64,000 nucleotides of DNA from Seohaeicola saemankumensis (GTDB lineage: Bacteria > Pseudomonadota > Alphaproteobacteria > Rhodobacterales > Rhodobacteraceae), in assembly GCF_042678485.1 (NCBI RefSeq), contig NZ_JBHTKR010000009.1, forward strand, positions 1-64,000, given 5' to 3'. Made by a program: the position numbers and the translations under genes. Positions 9,291 to 17,676 of this stretch are shown one piece after another; the first letter of the stretch is position 1, and each line of letters starts with the position of its first letter. The notes beneath the pieces were generated by a model. The model saw only the letters and a program-made list of their open reading frames with translations, was not told the DNA's origin and did not search any database.

Positions 9291-10573
9291 TCGGCGGCCT
9301 CCAGCTTGAGAAGGCCGCGACGGCGCAGCGGGCGCGAGAAGAGCCCTGCAAGATCGCCGGCTTGTTCGTAGAAATGCACAGGTGTGAAAACCAGTTCGAT
9401 TGCCCACTTGGTGGTCATGCCCTCGGCTTCCAGAGGGTTGGCCAGGCCAAGCCCGCAAACTGTCAGATCAGGGCGCGCGGCGCGGCAGCGATCAAGTTGC
9501 AGGTCGACATCCTGCCCCTCGCTCAGGACGGGGCCTTGCACAAGCAGGTCAAGGTCGGGGCCGACGATGTTCTGATGGATATAGGGCGCACCGACTTCGA
9601 TGGCGGTCATGCCGCATTCACGTGTCAGGAAGCGCGCCAGCGGAATCTCAAGCTGGCTGTCGGGGAAGAAGAATACTGTCTTGCCTCGCAGGCTTTCGGA
9701 CGCCTGCGCGACGGCTCGGCGGGCGCGGTCACGTGGTGCGGCGGTGACGCGGTCGAAAACGTCCTGTGCGACACCAAATTCCTGGGCAATGGCGGCCAGC
9801 CATGCGGTCGTGCCTTCCTCGCCAAAGGGGAAAGGCGCCGCGATGTGACGGGCGCCGCGCCGTTCCAATGCAGCATGCGTGTCGCCCAGAAAAGGCTGCG
9901 TCAGTGCAAAGACGGTGTTTTCCCCAACGCCAAACTGATCGGCGGCGCGGGGCGCGGGCAATACCCGGATCGGGCCAATGCCCATCTGGGTCAGCAGGCT
10001 GATGGCCTGTTGTTCAACCACATCGGGCAGCGCGCCAACCAGCATCAACTCTCGTGATGTTGACACGGGCAGCACGGGCACCATCGACGCAAGGCAGGCA
10101 TCTTCGCCCTGCGTGAACGTGGTTTCGATTCCCGAACCCGAGAAATTCAGAACGCGCACATGCGGGGCATATGTCTGGGTCATGCGTTCTGCGGCCCGTG
10201 CCAGATCAAGCTTGATCACTTCCGACGGGCAGGAGCCGACAAGGAAAAGCTGCTTTATGTCAGGTCGACGAGACAGAAGCTGCGCGACAACGCTGTCAAG
10301 CTCGTCTTGTGCATCGGCCATTCCGGCCAGATCCGTCTCTTCGAGAATCGCGGTTCCGAACCGTGGTTCGGCAAAGATCATGACGCCTGCCGCGCTTTGC
10401 AGAAGATGCGCGCAGGTCCGCGATCCGATGACAAGGAAGAAGGCATCCTGCATCTTGCGGTGCAGCCAGATGATGCCGGTCAATCCGCAGAAAACCTCGC
10501 GCTGTCCGCGCTGCTTGAGGACTGGCGTTTCGCGGCATCCTGTGGTCTTGGGAAGGGGGCTGTTGACGGTCAT
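9287..10573 (-). CDS. bchN: Dark-operative protochlorophyllide reductase subunit BchN
   Basis: A 428-residue NifD-like partner of BchB. Cysteines expected for the [4Fe-4S] cluster are seen in 'EVFCGLTGIIWLH' (about residue 29), 'SRTCAHLL' (about 54) and 'LVGSCPSEVIKLDL' (about 114). With BchB and BchL it performs the stereospecific reduction of the D ring. Its start overlaps the bchF stop by 4 bases (ATGA) and its stop overlaps bchB, so translation is probably coupled along the operon. Confidence 0.97.
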   Translation of the reverse strand: MTVNSPLPKTTGCRETPVLKQRGQREVFCGLTGIIWLHRKMQDAFFLVIGSRTCAHLLQSAAGVMIFAEPRFGTAILEETDLAGMADAQDELDSVVAQLLSRRPDIKQLFLVGSCPSEVIKLDLARAAERMTQTYAPHVRVLNFSGSGIETTFTQGEDACLASMVPVLPVSTSRELMLVGALPDVVEQQAISLLTQMGIGPIRVLPAPRAADQFGVGENTVFALTQPFLGDTHAALERRGARHIAAPFPFGEEGTTAWLAAIAQEFGVAQDVFDRVTAAPRDRARRAVAQASESLRGKTVFFFPDSQLEIPLARFLTRECGMTAIEVGAPYIHQNIVGPDLDLLVQGPVLSEGQDVDLQLDRCRAARPDLTVCGLGLANPLEAEGMTTKWAIELVFTPVHFYEQAGDLAGLFSRPLRRRGLLKLEAAE

Positions 10574-11058
10574 GCGCGCCCCTCGGATTGAAGCCGCGCA
10601 GCGCGCAGTTTCAGAAGGAACTGAACCGCGTTGATCACATAGGCGGCATAGGCCGCAAGAGCCAGGAGCATGAGCCCGTTCGGATCAAGGGCATCGGTGT
10701 AAAGTGCTATTATATATGCAGAATGTAGTCCGATGACCGCAAAGCTGAACACGTCCTCCCAGAAGAAGGCGGGTGCAAAAAGATACTGGCCGAAGACAAC
10801 CTTTTCCCAGATCGCCCCGGTCACCATGATCAGGTAAAGGATGCCGGTTTTGGCGACGATCGACAGGGTGGCCGCCTCGTATCCGGCGCCTGTCGCAAGG
10901 TAGCGCAGAACAAGGCCCAGCGAGATCAGGAAAACCAGGAATTGAAACGGGGCCAGGACCCCCTGAACCAAGGTCCATGCGGTGGAGTCGCGACGCTGCC
11001 GTTCAGCCTCGGTATAGAGGCCGGTACGGACCGATTTGCCTGTTAGGCTATGCGACAT
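10570..11058 (-). CDS. bchF: 2-vinyl bacteriochlorophyllide hydratase
   Basis: A 162-residue membrane protein with about three or four hydrophobic segments. The segment 'RRDSTAWTLVQGVLAPFQF' near residue 21 and 'GAIWEKVVFGQYLFAPAFFWED' near residue 81 are typical of BchF, which hydrates the C3 vinyl group on the way to bacteriochlorophyll a. It is the first gene of the bchFNBHLM-lhaA-puhAB operon. The promoter region upstream holds a PpsR-type operator at 11111-11128. Confidence 0.95.
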   Translation of the reverse strand: MSHSLTGKSVRTGLYTEAERQRRDSTAWTLVQGVLAPFQFLVFLISLGLVLRYLATGAGYEAATLSIVAKTGILYLIMVTGAIWEKVVFGQYLFAPAFFWEDVFSFAVIGLHSAYIIALYTDALDPNGLMLLALAAYAAYVINAVQFLLKLRAARLQSEGRA

Positions 11059-11370
11059 TCCCGACTCCCTTCGCGGCCTCCAATAAAGCGTAGCGGTGTC
11101 CGGTCAAAAGTGTCAACTAAAACTTACACAACAGCGCTGTAAGTCTGGATGTGTAATTTTTGCTAGACGGGTGGTGGGAATTGCAATTTTATGCACTATT
11201 ATTAGTGTCTTAGCGTATAGGTAGTTTTTGGCTTAACGATAAAGTCGCCTAAACTGTCTATTATCTTTGACATTTGGGCGCCAAAACTCGACAATGACGA
11301 GAGTCGGAGGCTTACATTCAGCGCGACGCGCCGGAAAGCGAAACCCTCCGAGGCCTGTCGCGGAGCGCAT
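11059..11370. other. bchF/ppaA divergent control region
   Basis: This 312-base stretch has no convincing gene. It separates the minus-strand bchF operon from the plus-strand ppaA-ppsR genes. It holds one exact TGT-N12-ACA operator (11111-11128), a degenerate TGT-N12-GTA copy at 11139-11156, and a markedly A/T-rich core (about 11150-11280) that would suit promoters in both directions. No clear -35/-10 pair could be assigned. Confidence 0.6.
11111..11128. promoter_or_regulatory. PpsR/CrtJ-type operator of bchF/ppaA
   Basis: TGTCAACTAAAACTTACA is an exact match to the TGT-N12-ACA palindrome bound by PpsR/CrtJ. It lies 53 bases upstream of bchF. A degenerate second copy (TGT-N12-GTA) starts at 11139, ten bases away, close to the spacing over which CrtJ binds cooperatively. 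Assignment rests on motif match and context. Confidence 0.75.
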
Positions 11371-12177
11371 ATGTCAAGAAGACCCAGCCATAGGCAGCCC
11401 GGTGACACGCAGCCCCCTGCGATCCGAGGTATTTTCCAGGTCGGTGATCTGGCAAATCGGGTGATCTCGGTTCTGCGTGAGCGCAGCATGGCCGAGCGGG
11501 CCTTGCTGTGTGACGCAATCATTGATCGGCTGCTGACAGCGATTGCCGCCCCCGGAAACTTTGACACCGAAGGCGCGCTGTCGATGCTGCGTGCGGCGCA
11601 TCTGTCGGACAAGGACATCATCAACTGCTACATCCCCGAAGCCGCGCGCCATCTGGGCTGCCGCTGGAACCAGAGCGAAATGAGCTTCGCCCAGGTGACA
11701 ACCGCCAGCGCGCGGTTGCAGGACATGGTGCGTGTGTTGTCCTCGGACTGGTCCGAACGGGGGGTGGGCGGATCCTCCTGCGATCAGTTGGGCATCTTGC
11801 TGGTGATTTGCGAGAATGACCTGCACACTTTGGGATGTGTCACCATTGCCGCCAACTTGCGCCTTGAAGGTCATTCGGTGCGCATGATCCTGGGGGCAAC
11901 GGCCCAGGAATTTCGCCGTGCATTGAAGCATGATTGGTACGATCTGATCATGTTTTCCTGTGCGAGCGCCCAGACTCTTGAAAATGTTGCTCAATTCGTT
12001 AGACACACGCGAATGTCACTGCGTAATGTTCCCCCCCTGATCCTGGGAGGTACGGTTCTAAACCAATTCAGCGATGTTCAAGAAAGGGTTGGCGTCGACC
12101 TTGCCACGAATGATTTGCAAATGGCCCTCAGGCTTCGTGACTCCGGATCTGTTCGCAAAAAGCTTGTGGCGGAATAG
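11371..12177 (+). CDS. ppaA: PpaA/AerR-type cobalamin-binding antirepressor
   Basis: A 268-residue soluble regulator with a B12-binding (SCHIC-type) C-terminal domain. The D-x-H-x-x-G cobalamin ligand motif is visible as DLHTLG at residues 150-155, and 'LILGGTVLN' near residue 230 follows as in B12-binding folds. In Rhodobacter, PpaA/AerR modulates PpsR/CrtJ repression of photosynthesis genes. The gene is immediately followed by ppsR with no gap (TAG then ATG), a conserved pairing. The start at 11371 has a weak GGAG upstream. Confidence 0.9.
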   Translation: MSRRPSHRQPGDTQPPAIRGIFQVGDLANRVISVLRERSMAERALLCDAIIDRLLTAIAAPGNFDTEGALSMLRAAHLSDKDIINCYIPEAARHLGCRWNQSEMSFAQVTTASARLQDMVRVLSSDWSERGVGGSSCDQLGILLVICENDLHTLGCVTIAANLRLEGHSVRMILGATAQEFRRALKHDWYDLIMFSCASAQTLENVAQFVRHTRMSLRNVPPLILGGTVLNQFSDVQERVGVDLATNDLQMALRLRDSGSVRKKLVAE

Positions 12178-13596
12178 ATGACGAAGGGTGGATCCCACTT
12201 CTGGTCCAGCGGTTCTGTCCCGCTGATCGAGCCGGAATTTCTGCGTAGCATTGTCGCTGCGGCGTCGGATATTGCTCTGGTGATCTCACGTGATTGCATC
12301 GTGCAATCGGTTCTCATCAACGCGAATGACACATCATATGGAAACCTTGATCATTGGGAAGGGCGCAGGATCCAGCAATTCCTGACCCTGGAAAGCGTGC
12401 CGAAGTTCGAAGCGGCCGTGAAGCGTTTCGTTGATACAGACGAGATCCTGCGCCCGATCGAGTTGAACCACTCCGACAACGCAGTCTGGGAATTCCCCAT
12501 TCGTTACACCTTTCATCGGATCGGTACCGATGGCCAGATATTGATGCTGGGTCGTGACCTGCGTCTTATCGCCGAGACGCAACAACACCTGGTGCAGGCG
12601 CAAATGGCGCTTGAACGCGGCTATGAAGCGCGCCGCGAGTTCGACTCGCGTTACCGTTTGCTGCTGGCCACGACGCGTGACGCCATCGCCTTTGTCTCGG
12701 TCGGCACCGGGCGCATCAAAGACATCAATGATCCCGCGGCAAGCCTTCTGGGGGCCTCGCGCGACGATCTGACCGGCGCGACATTCGCGCAGGAGTTCAA
12801 GGACAAGCGGAGCGGGGAATTTGTGGAATCCCTCGTCAATCTGGCCATTTCGGAATCCATGTCCGATCTTGAGGCGCAGACAAGACGCAGCCGCAAACGC
12901 GTGACGATCACGCCGACAGTATTCCGGGCCGGGGGCGAGCGGGTGCTGATCTGCCGGCTTGATCCCGGCGAAGATGTGCGTGTGGTCGATGACCAGCTTA
13001 TGCAGAACCTGTCCACGCTCTATCAGAACGGGGCGGATGCGGTTGTTTTCACCGACTCCAAAGGCGTGATTGCTGCTGCCAATGACAGTTTTCTGAATAT
13101 GGCCGACGCGGCGCATATGTCGGACGTCAAGGGGCGCAGTCTGGGTGATTTCCTGGCGCGTGGCCAGATTGACCTGAACGTGCTGATCGATAACGCGCAG
13201 CGGTCCGGCAATATGCGTATGTATGCCACCCAATTGGTGAATGATTACGGCGCCAAGGTTGCCATCGAGGTGGCGACAACCTGGTTGAACGATCGCAGCA
13301 GCCCCGCGATCGCCTTTGTGCTGCGCGATGTCAGCCGTGTTGACGCCGTCCGCAAGCCGGTCACAACCGTTGACGACGGTTCGCAACACAGCGTCATGGA
13401 GCTGGTTGGTTCGGCCACGCTGAAGGAAATCGTGGCGGAAACCACGGATGTCGTCGAAAAGATGTGCATCGAAACAGCCGTGACACTGACACGGAACAAC
13501 CGTGTAGCTGCGGCTGAGATGTTGGGACTGTCCCGGCAAAGTCTTTACGTCAAGTTGCGCAAGTATGGTTTGCTCAGCAAGGACGGCGACGACTAG
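12178..13596 (+). CDS. ppsR: PpsR/CrtJ, redox- and light-responsive repressor of photosynthesis genes
   Basis: A 472-residue regulator with an N-terminal region, PAS domains (about residues 155-260 and 275-375), and a Fis-type helix-turn-helix at the C terminus (about 436-462: NNRVAAAEMLGLSRQSLYVK). Two cysteines sit where the family places its redox-sensing residues: C259 (in VLICRLD) and C430 (in EKMCIETA, just before the DNA-binding helices). A further C40 lies in the N-terminal domain. It should bind the TGT-N12-ACA sites found in five control regions of this window. Confidence 0.95.
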   Translation: MTKGGSHFWSSGSVPLIEPEFLRSIVAAASDIALVISRDCIVQSVLINANDTSYGNLDHWEGRRIQQFLTLESVPKFEAAVKRFVDTDEILRPIELNHSDNAVWEFPIRYTFHRIGTDGQILMLGRDLRLIAETQQHLVQAQMALERGYEARREFDSRYRLLLATTRDAIAFVSVGTGRIKDINDPAASLLGASRDDLTGATFAQEFKDKRSGEFVESLVNLAISESMSDLEAQTRRSRKRVTITPTVFRAGGERVLICRLDPGEDVRVVDDQLMQNLSTLYQNGADAVVFTDSKGVIAAANDSFLNMADAAHMSDVKGRSLGDFLARGQIDLNVLIDNAQRSGNMRMYATQLVNDYGAKVAIEVATTWLNDRSSPAIAFVLRDVSRVDAVRKPVTTVDDGSQHSVMELVGSATLKEIVAETTDVVEKMCIETAVTLTRNNRVAAAEMLGLSRQSLYVKLRKYGLLSKDGDD

Positions 13597-13693
13597 GGCG
13601 CTGTGGCGCCTGCTCTGCCCCTGTATATCCTGACGTTTCAGATTGATCCGGCGCTGCTGTTTTCCTTGCGTCGACTCGAAATGTAATGTCATA

Positions 13694-13713
13694 GTTTACA
13701 CATGAGTGTAAAC
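13694..13713. promoter_or_regulatory. Perfect inverted repeat spanning the bchG start codon
   Basis: Arms GTTTACAC (13694-13701) and GTGTAAAC (13706-13713) flank ATGA, which contains the bchG start codon at 13702. The repeat could act as a DNA operator or as an mRNA hairpin hiding the start. It overlaps the PpsR-type site at 13707-13724. Confidence 0.6.
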
Positions 13714-14610
13714 CAAGCCTTACATATTCGCACCCTTCCTGAACCGGCAGCAATGTTGCGGCTGATCAAGCCTATCACATGGTTTCCGCCGATGTGGGCT
13801 TATCTGTGCGGCGTCATTTCCTCTGGTGTCGCGCCTGCAGGTCACTGGGGAATGATCCTGCTGGGTGTGGTGCTGGCCGGGCCTATCGTTTGCGGCATGT
13901 CACAGGCGGCGAATGACTGGTGTGACCGCCATGTGGATGCGATCAACGAACCAGATCGTCCGATCCCGTCCGGTCGCATACCGGGGCGTTGGGGTCTGTG
14001 GATCGCCCTGACAATGACAGTCCTGTCCTTGCTGGTGGGCTGGCAACTGGGGCCTTGGGGCTTTGGGGCGACCGTGGTCGGTGTTCTGGCCGCTTGGGCT
14101 TATTCCGCCGAACCCATCCGCATGAAGCGTTCCGGCATCTGGGGGCCGGGTCTTGTGGGTTTGTCCTATGAATCCCTGCCCTGGTTCACGGGCGCCGCTG
14201 TTCTGAGCGCCGGAGCACCGTCATGGCCCGTGGTGATCGTGGCCTTGATCTACGGTATAGGCGCACACGGAATCATGACGCTGAACGATTTCAAGGCCCT
14301 TGAAGGCGACCGCCAGATGGGGGTGAATTCCCTGCCGGTGACCATGGGACCCGCGCGGGCCGCGCGTCTGGCCTGCTGGGTCATGGGCCTGCCGCAGCTG
14401 GGTGTGATTGTCCTGCTGCTGGCATGGGATCGCCCGCTTCACGCAGCCGCCATCGCTGCCGTGCTGGCCGCGCAGATCTGGGCGATGCGCGTGCTTCTGA
14501 CAGACCCGAAAGGCCGCGCCCCCTGGTACAACGGTACGGGGGTCACGCTTTACGTGGGCGGCATGATGATCGCCGCCTTCGCCATCCGGACGCTGGAGGT
14601 GCTGCCATGA
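13702..14610 (+). CDS. bchG: Bacteriochlorophyll synthase (geranylgeranyl/phytyl transferase)
   Basis: A 302-residue UbiA-family prenyltransferase that esterifies bacteriochlorophyllide a with geranylgeranyl diphosphate. The first prenyl-diphosphate motif appears as 'NDWCDRHVDAINEPDRPIPSGR' in two parts around residues 72-93, and the second as 'GIMTLNDFKALEGDRQMGV' near residue 190; several hydrophobic helices surround them. Start ATG at 13702 (MSVNQALH) matches the usual N terminus. It overlaps bch2 by 4 bases (ATGA), forming bchG-bch2-bchP-idi. Confidence 0.97.
   Translation: MSVNQALHIRTLPEPAAMLRLIKPITWFPPMWAYLCGVISSGVAPAGHWGMILLGVVLAGPIVCGMSQAANDWCDRHVDAINEPDRPIPSGRIPGRWGLWIALTMTVLSLLVGWQLGPWGFGATVVGVLAAWAYSAEPIRMKRSGIWGPGLVGLSYESLPWFTGAAVLSAGAPSWPVVIVALIYGIGAHGIMTLNDFKALEGDRQMGVNSLPVTMGPARAARLACWVMGLPQLGVIVLLLAWDRPLHAAAIAAVLAAQIWAMRVLLTDPKGRAPWYNGTGVTLYVGGMMIAAFAIRTLEVLP
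13707..13724. promoter_or_regulatory. PpsR/CrtJ-type site inside the first bchG codons
   Basis: TGTAAACCAAGCCTTACA is an exact TGT-N12-ACA match covering bchG codons 2-8. A looser TGT-N13-ACA element lies just upstream at 13682-13700, six bases away. Repressor binding here would block the promoter-proximal coding region. Confidence 0.65.
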
Positions 14611-15890
14611 CGCTGTCCTGGCTCTCGATCATTCGACTTGGGTTGGTGCAGATGTGCCTGGGCGCGGTTGTCGTTCTGACCACCTCGACCTTGAACCGCT
14701 TGATGGTTGTCGAACTGGCGCTGCCCGCGTTGCTGCCCGGCTTTCTGGTGGCGCTGCACTACGGTATCCAGATCACGCGCCCGAATTGGGGCTATCGCTC
14801 GGACACGTCGGGCAAGCGTACACGCTGGATCATCGGCGGCATGGCAATCCTGTCATCAGGGGCTTTCATCGCTGCGCTGTCCATTCCCGTTCTCGAAAGC
14901 AGTTTCGCTGCGGGGCTGACGCTTTCAATCCTTGCCTATGCCATGATCGGGCTGGGGGCAGGGGCTTCTGGCACTTCTTTGCTTGCCTTGCTGGCCACGG
15001 CCACGGCCCCGCGTCGCCGCGCCGCAGCGGCCACGATCACCTGGCTGATGATGATTTTCGGGATCGCGGTGACCGCGAGCGTGGTGGGTGCCAATCTTGA
15101 CCCTTACAGCCATGCGCTGTTGATGCGGATCGTGGGGATCGTGACCCTGGGCGCCGTTATCCTGACCACGCTGGCGATCTGGCAGGTCGAACGCGGTGTC
15201 GATGCCCAGCCCGAACCTGATCGCATGCCCTTCATGGTGGGGCTGCGCGAGGTCTGGGCAGAGCCCAAGGCGCGCATGTTCACGCTGTTCGTGTTCTTGT
15301 CGATGACCGCCTATTTCATGCAGGAACTGATCCTTGAACCTTATGCGGGGCTGGTCTTTGCCTTTACACCGGGTCAGTCCACATCCCTGTCGGGCGCGCA
15401 GAACGGGGGTGTCTTCGTCGGCATGCTGATCGTGGGGATCGCGGCAACCGGCCTGCGGCTGGGCAGTTTGCGGGCCTGGGTCGTGGCAGGCTGCCTGGGG
15501 TCTGCGGCCAGCCTTGGCGTGTTGACCTTGCTTGGCCCGCTGGGCCCCGGCGCACCTTTGATGCCTGCCGTCGTGGCACTTGGGTTCTTCAACGGGATGT
15601 TTGCTGTCGCCGCCATCGGGTCGATGATGGCCCTGGCCGGCGAGGGCCGCGGCGCGCGCGAGGGCACGCGCATGGGCCTTTGGGGCGCGGCACAGGCCAT
15701 TGCCGCAGGATTTGGCGGATTGCTTGGCGCTGCCGCAGTCGATGTGCTGCGGGCGCTTCTTGGGCAGGACGCGCCGGCCTTCGGCGCGGTGTTTCTGGCC
15801 GAGGCTGCGTTGTTTCTGGCCGCGGCCTTCATGGCCACACGTATAATGGAAAGCCGCCGAGGCGGCGCTCAACTGGTTCCGGGGGAATGA
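14607..15890 (+). CDS. bch2: BCH2, PucC-family membrane protein
   Basis: A 427-residue protein with about twelve hydrophobic helices, paralogous to LhaA in this window: it shares 'TLNRLMVVELALPALLPG' near residue 31. In Rhodobacter the equivalent gene (ORF428/bch2) lies between bchG and bchP. Its role is not settled; pigment or light-harvesting assembly is the family inference. I used ATG at 14607 overlapping the bchG stop; the frame extends upstream to 14424 only inside bchG. Confidence 0.88.
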   Translation: MTLSWLSIIRLGLVQMCLGAVVVLTTSTLNRLMVVELALPALLPGFLVALHYGIQITRPNWGYRSDTSGKRTRWIIGGMAILSSGAFIAALSIPVLESSFAAGLTLSILAYAMIGLGAGASGTSLLALLATATAPRRRAAAATITWLMMIFGIAVTASVVGANLDPYSHALLMRIVGIVTLGAVILTTLAIWQVERGVDAQPEPDRMPFMVGLREVWAEPKARMFTLFVFLSMTAYFMQELILEPYAGLVFAFTPGQSTSLSGAQNGGVFVGMLIVGIAATGLRLGSLRAWVVAGCLGSAASLGVLTLLGPLGPGAPLMPAVVALGFFNGMFAVAAIGSMMALAGEGRGAREGTRMGLWGAAQAIAAGFGGLLGAAAVDVLRALLGQDAPAFGAVFLAEAALFLAAAFMATRIMESRRGGAQLVPGE

Positions 15891-17071
15891 TCATGTTTGA
15901 TGTCGTTGTTGTGGGCGCAGGCCCGTCCGGTGCCACTGCTGCCGAAGATCTTGCGCGCTCGGGTATCCGGGTCGCCATGCTGGACAGGGAAGGGCGGATC
16001 AAGCCTTGCGGGGGCGCCATTCCGCCCCGGCTGATCGCGGATTTCGACATTCCCGATGAGCAGATCGTGGCCAGGATCACCACGGCCCGGATGATCTCGC
16101 CCACAGGGCGCGCGGTCGATATCCCGATCGAGAATGGTTTCGTCGGCATGGTGGACCGTGAACATTTCGACGAGTTCTTGCGTGTGCGCGCAGCGCAGGC
16201 CGGGGCAACCCGGCTGACCGGCACCTATCTGCGGATCGAAAGGGACGATGCCGGAACGCATGTCATCTACCGCGACAAGACCTCGGGCGAGGAAAAGCGC
16301 CTGGCCACGAAACTGGTGATCGGTGCCGATGGCGCTCGCTCCAGGGTCGGGCGGACTGAAGTGCCGGGTGGCGACAAGATACCGTATGTTCTGGCCTATC
16401 ACGAGATCATCGAAGCGCCCGCGAAAACCGCCGTCTATGACCCGGAACGCTGTGACGTGATCTATGACGGGGCGATTTCGCCTGATTTCTATGGCTGGGT
16501 CTTTCCGCATGGCAAATCCGCCAGCGTCGGCATGGGCACCGAAGTTGACAGTGTCGATCTGAAACAGGCAACTGCCGATCTGCGGGCTGCGGCGGGGCTG
16601 ACCGATTGCAGGACAATCCGCCGCGAGGGTGCGCCGATCCCGCTCAAGCCCCTCGATCGTTGGGACAATGGTCGCGATGTAGTGCTTGCAGGGGATGCGG
16701 CGGGTGTCGTGGCACCGTCCTCGGGCGAAGGGATCTACTATGCGATGGTCGGGGGTCGCGTTGCGGCTACTGCGGCGGCCGCCTGCCTGGCATCCGGGCG
16801 GGTGCGCGATCTGAAACTGGCGCGGCAACTCTTCATGAAGGAACACAAGATGGTGTTCCGGGTTCTTGCCTCGATGCAGAATGCCTATTATCGGTCCGAT
16901 GAAAGGCGGGAGAGGTTCGTTTCCCTCTGCCATGACATCGATGTGCAGCGGCTGACCTTCGAGGCTTATATGAACAAGAAACTGGTGCGGGCGCGTCCGA
17001 TGGCGCATCTGAAGATCGGGCTGAAGAACCTGGCCCATCTGACCCGCCTGATCCCGGCGAGCCGCGTATGA
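15887..17071 (+). CDS. bchP: Geranylgeranyl reductase (bacteriochlorophyll phytyl tail)
   Basis: A 394-residue flavoprotein reducing the geranylgeranyl tail of bacteriochlorophyll to phytyl. The N-terminal FAD-binding motif VVVVGAGPSGATAAEDLARS follows the start, and 'LAGDAAGVVAPSSGEGIYYA' near residue 266 completes the family signature. ATG at 15887 overlaps the bch2 stop (ATGA); a second ATG two codons later is equally possible. The upstream extension to 15680 lies in bch2. The stop overlaps idi. Confidence 0.96.
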   Translation: MIMFDVVVVGAGPSGATAAEDLARSGIRVAMLDREGRIKPCGGAIPPRLIADFDIPDEQIVARITTARMISPTGRAVDIPIENGFVGMVDREHFDEFLRVRAAQAGATRLTGTYLRIERDDAGTHVIYRDKTSGEEKRLATKLVIGADGARSRVGRTEVPGGDKIPYVLAYHEIIEAPAKTAVYDPERCDVIYDGAISPDFYGWVFPHGKSASVGMGTEVDSVDLKQATADLRAAAGLTDCRTIRREGAPIPLKPLDRWDNGRDVVLAGDAAGVVAPSSGEGIYYAMVGGRVAATAAAACLASGRVRDLKLARQLFMKEHKMVFRVLASMQNAYYRSDERRERFVSLCHDIDVQRLTFEAYMNKKLVRARPMAHLKIGLKNLAHLTRLIPASRV

Positions 17072-17619
17072 GCATCATGATACCAGCCTGGGTCGATGGC
17101 GCGCTGACGGCGGTCGACAAGCTTGAGGTGCATCAGCGTGGCCTGCGCCATAAGGCTGTATCGGTGTTCGTGATACGGGGCATGGATGTCCTGATCCAGC
17201 GCCGCGCCATGGGCAAATATCACACGCCCGGGCTTTGGGCGAATACCTGCTGTACGCATCCCGACTGGGACGAGGCGCCAGAGGTTTGCGCCGTGCGCCG
17301 CCTGCGCGAGGAACTGGGGATTACAGGTCTGCACCCTGAACATCGCGATCAGGTCGAGTACCGCGCCGACGTCGGGCGCGGCATGACCGAGCACGAGGTC
17401 GTGGATATATACCTGGCTCGCGCCGACACAGGGCTGAAGGTGACACCCCACCCGGATGAGGTGATGGAGGTCCGCTGGATCAACTATCAGGATCTGGTCG
17501 CCGAGGTTGCCCGCCGTCCGGAACGGTTCACGCCCTGGATGAAAATCTATCTGGCGGAACATAGCGACCGTATTTTCGGGCCTGACATGGTCTATCTTGC
17601 CAGCCTTTCGCAAGGATAG
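17068..17619 (+). CDS. idi: Isopentenyl-diphosphate delta-isomerase, type I
   Basis: A 183-residue Nudix-family IDI. Visible family elements: 'QRRAMGKYHTPGLWANTCCTHP' in two parts around residue 45-66, containing the catalytic cysteine in NTCCTHP, and the Nudix-like 'AVRRLREELGI' near residue 77. It supplies dimethylallyl diphosphate for carotenoid and phytyl synthesis. It overlaps bchP by 4 bases and is the last photosynthesis-linked gene before the catabolic insert. IDI type I inside photosynthesis clusters is also known in Rhodobacter. Confidence 0.95.
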   Translation: MSIMIPAWVDGALTAVDKLEVHQRGLRHKAVSVFVIRGMDVLIQRRAMGKYHTPGLWANTCCTHPDWDEAPEVCAVRRLREELGITGLHPEHRDQVEYRADVGRGMTEHEVVDIYLARADTGLKVTPHPDEVMEVRWINYQDLVAEVARRPERFTPWMKIYLAEHSDRIFGPDMVYLASLSQG

Positions 17620-17676
17620 GACCTAAAAGCCAGCGCCTTCCCGCACGCCCGCGTTTTCGACTCCGTCGCGCAAGGC

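Noticed and set aside
11131..11140. Palindrome ACAGCGCTGT near bchF, resembling the core of the LacI operator at 18793
   Set aside because: Only the 10-bp core is shared, without the outer TG/CA bases, and a sugar-acid regulator has no obvious role at bchF.
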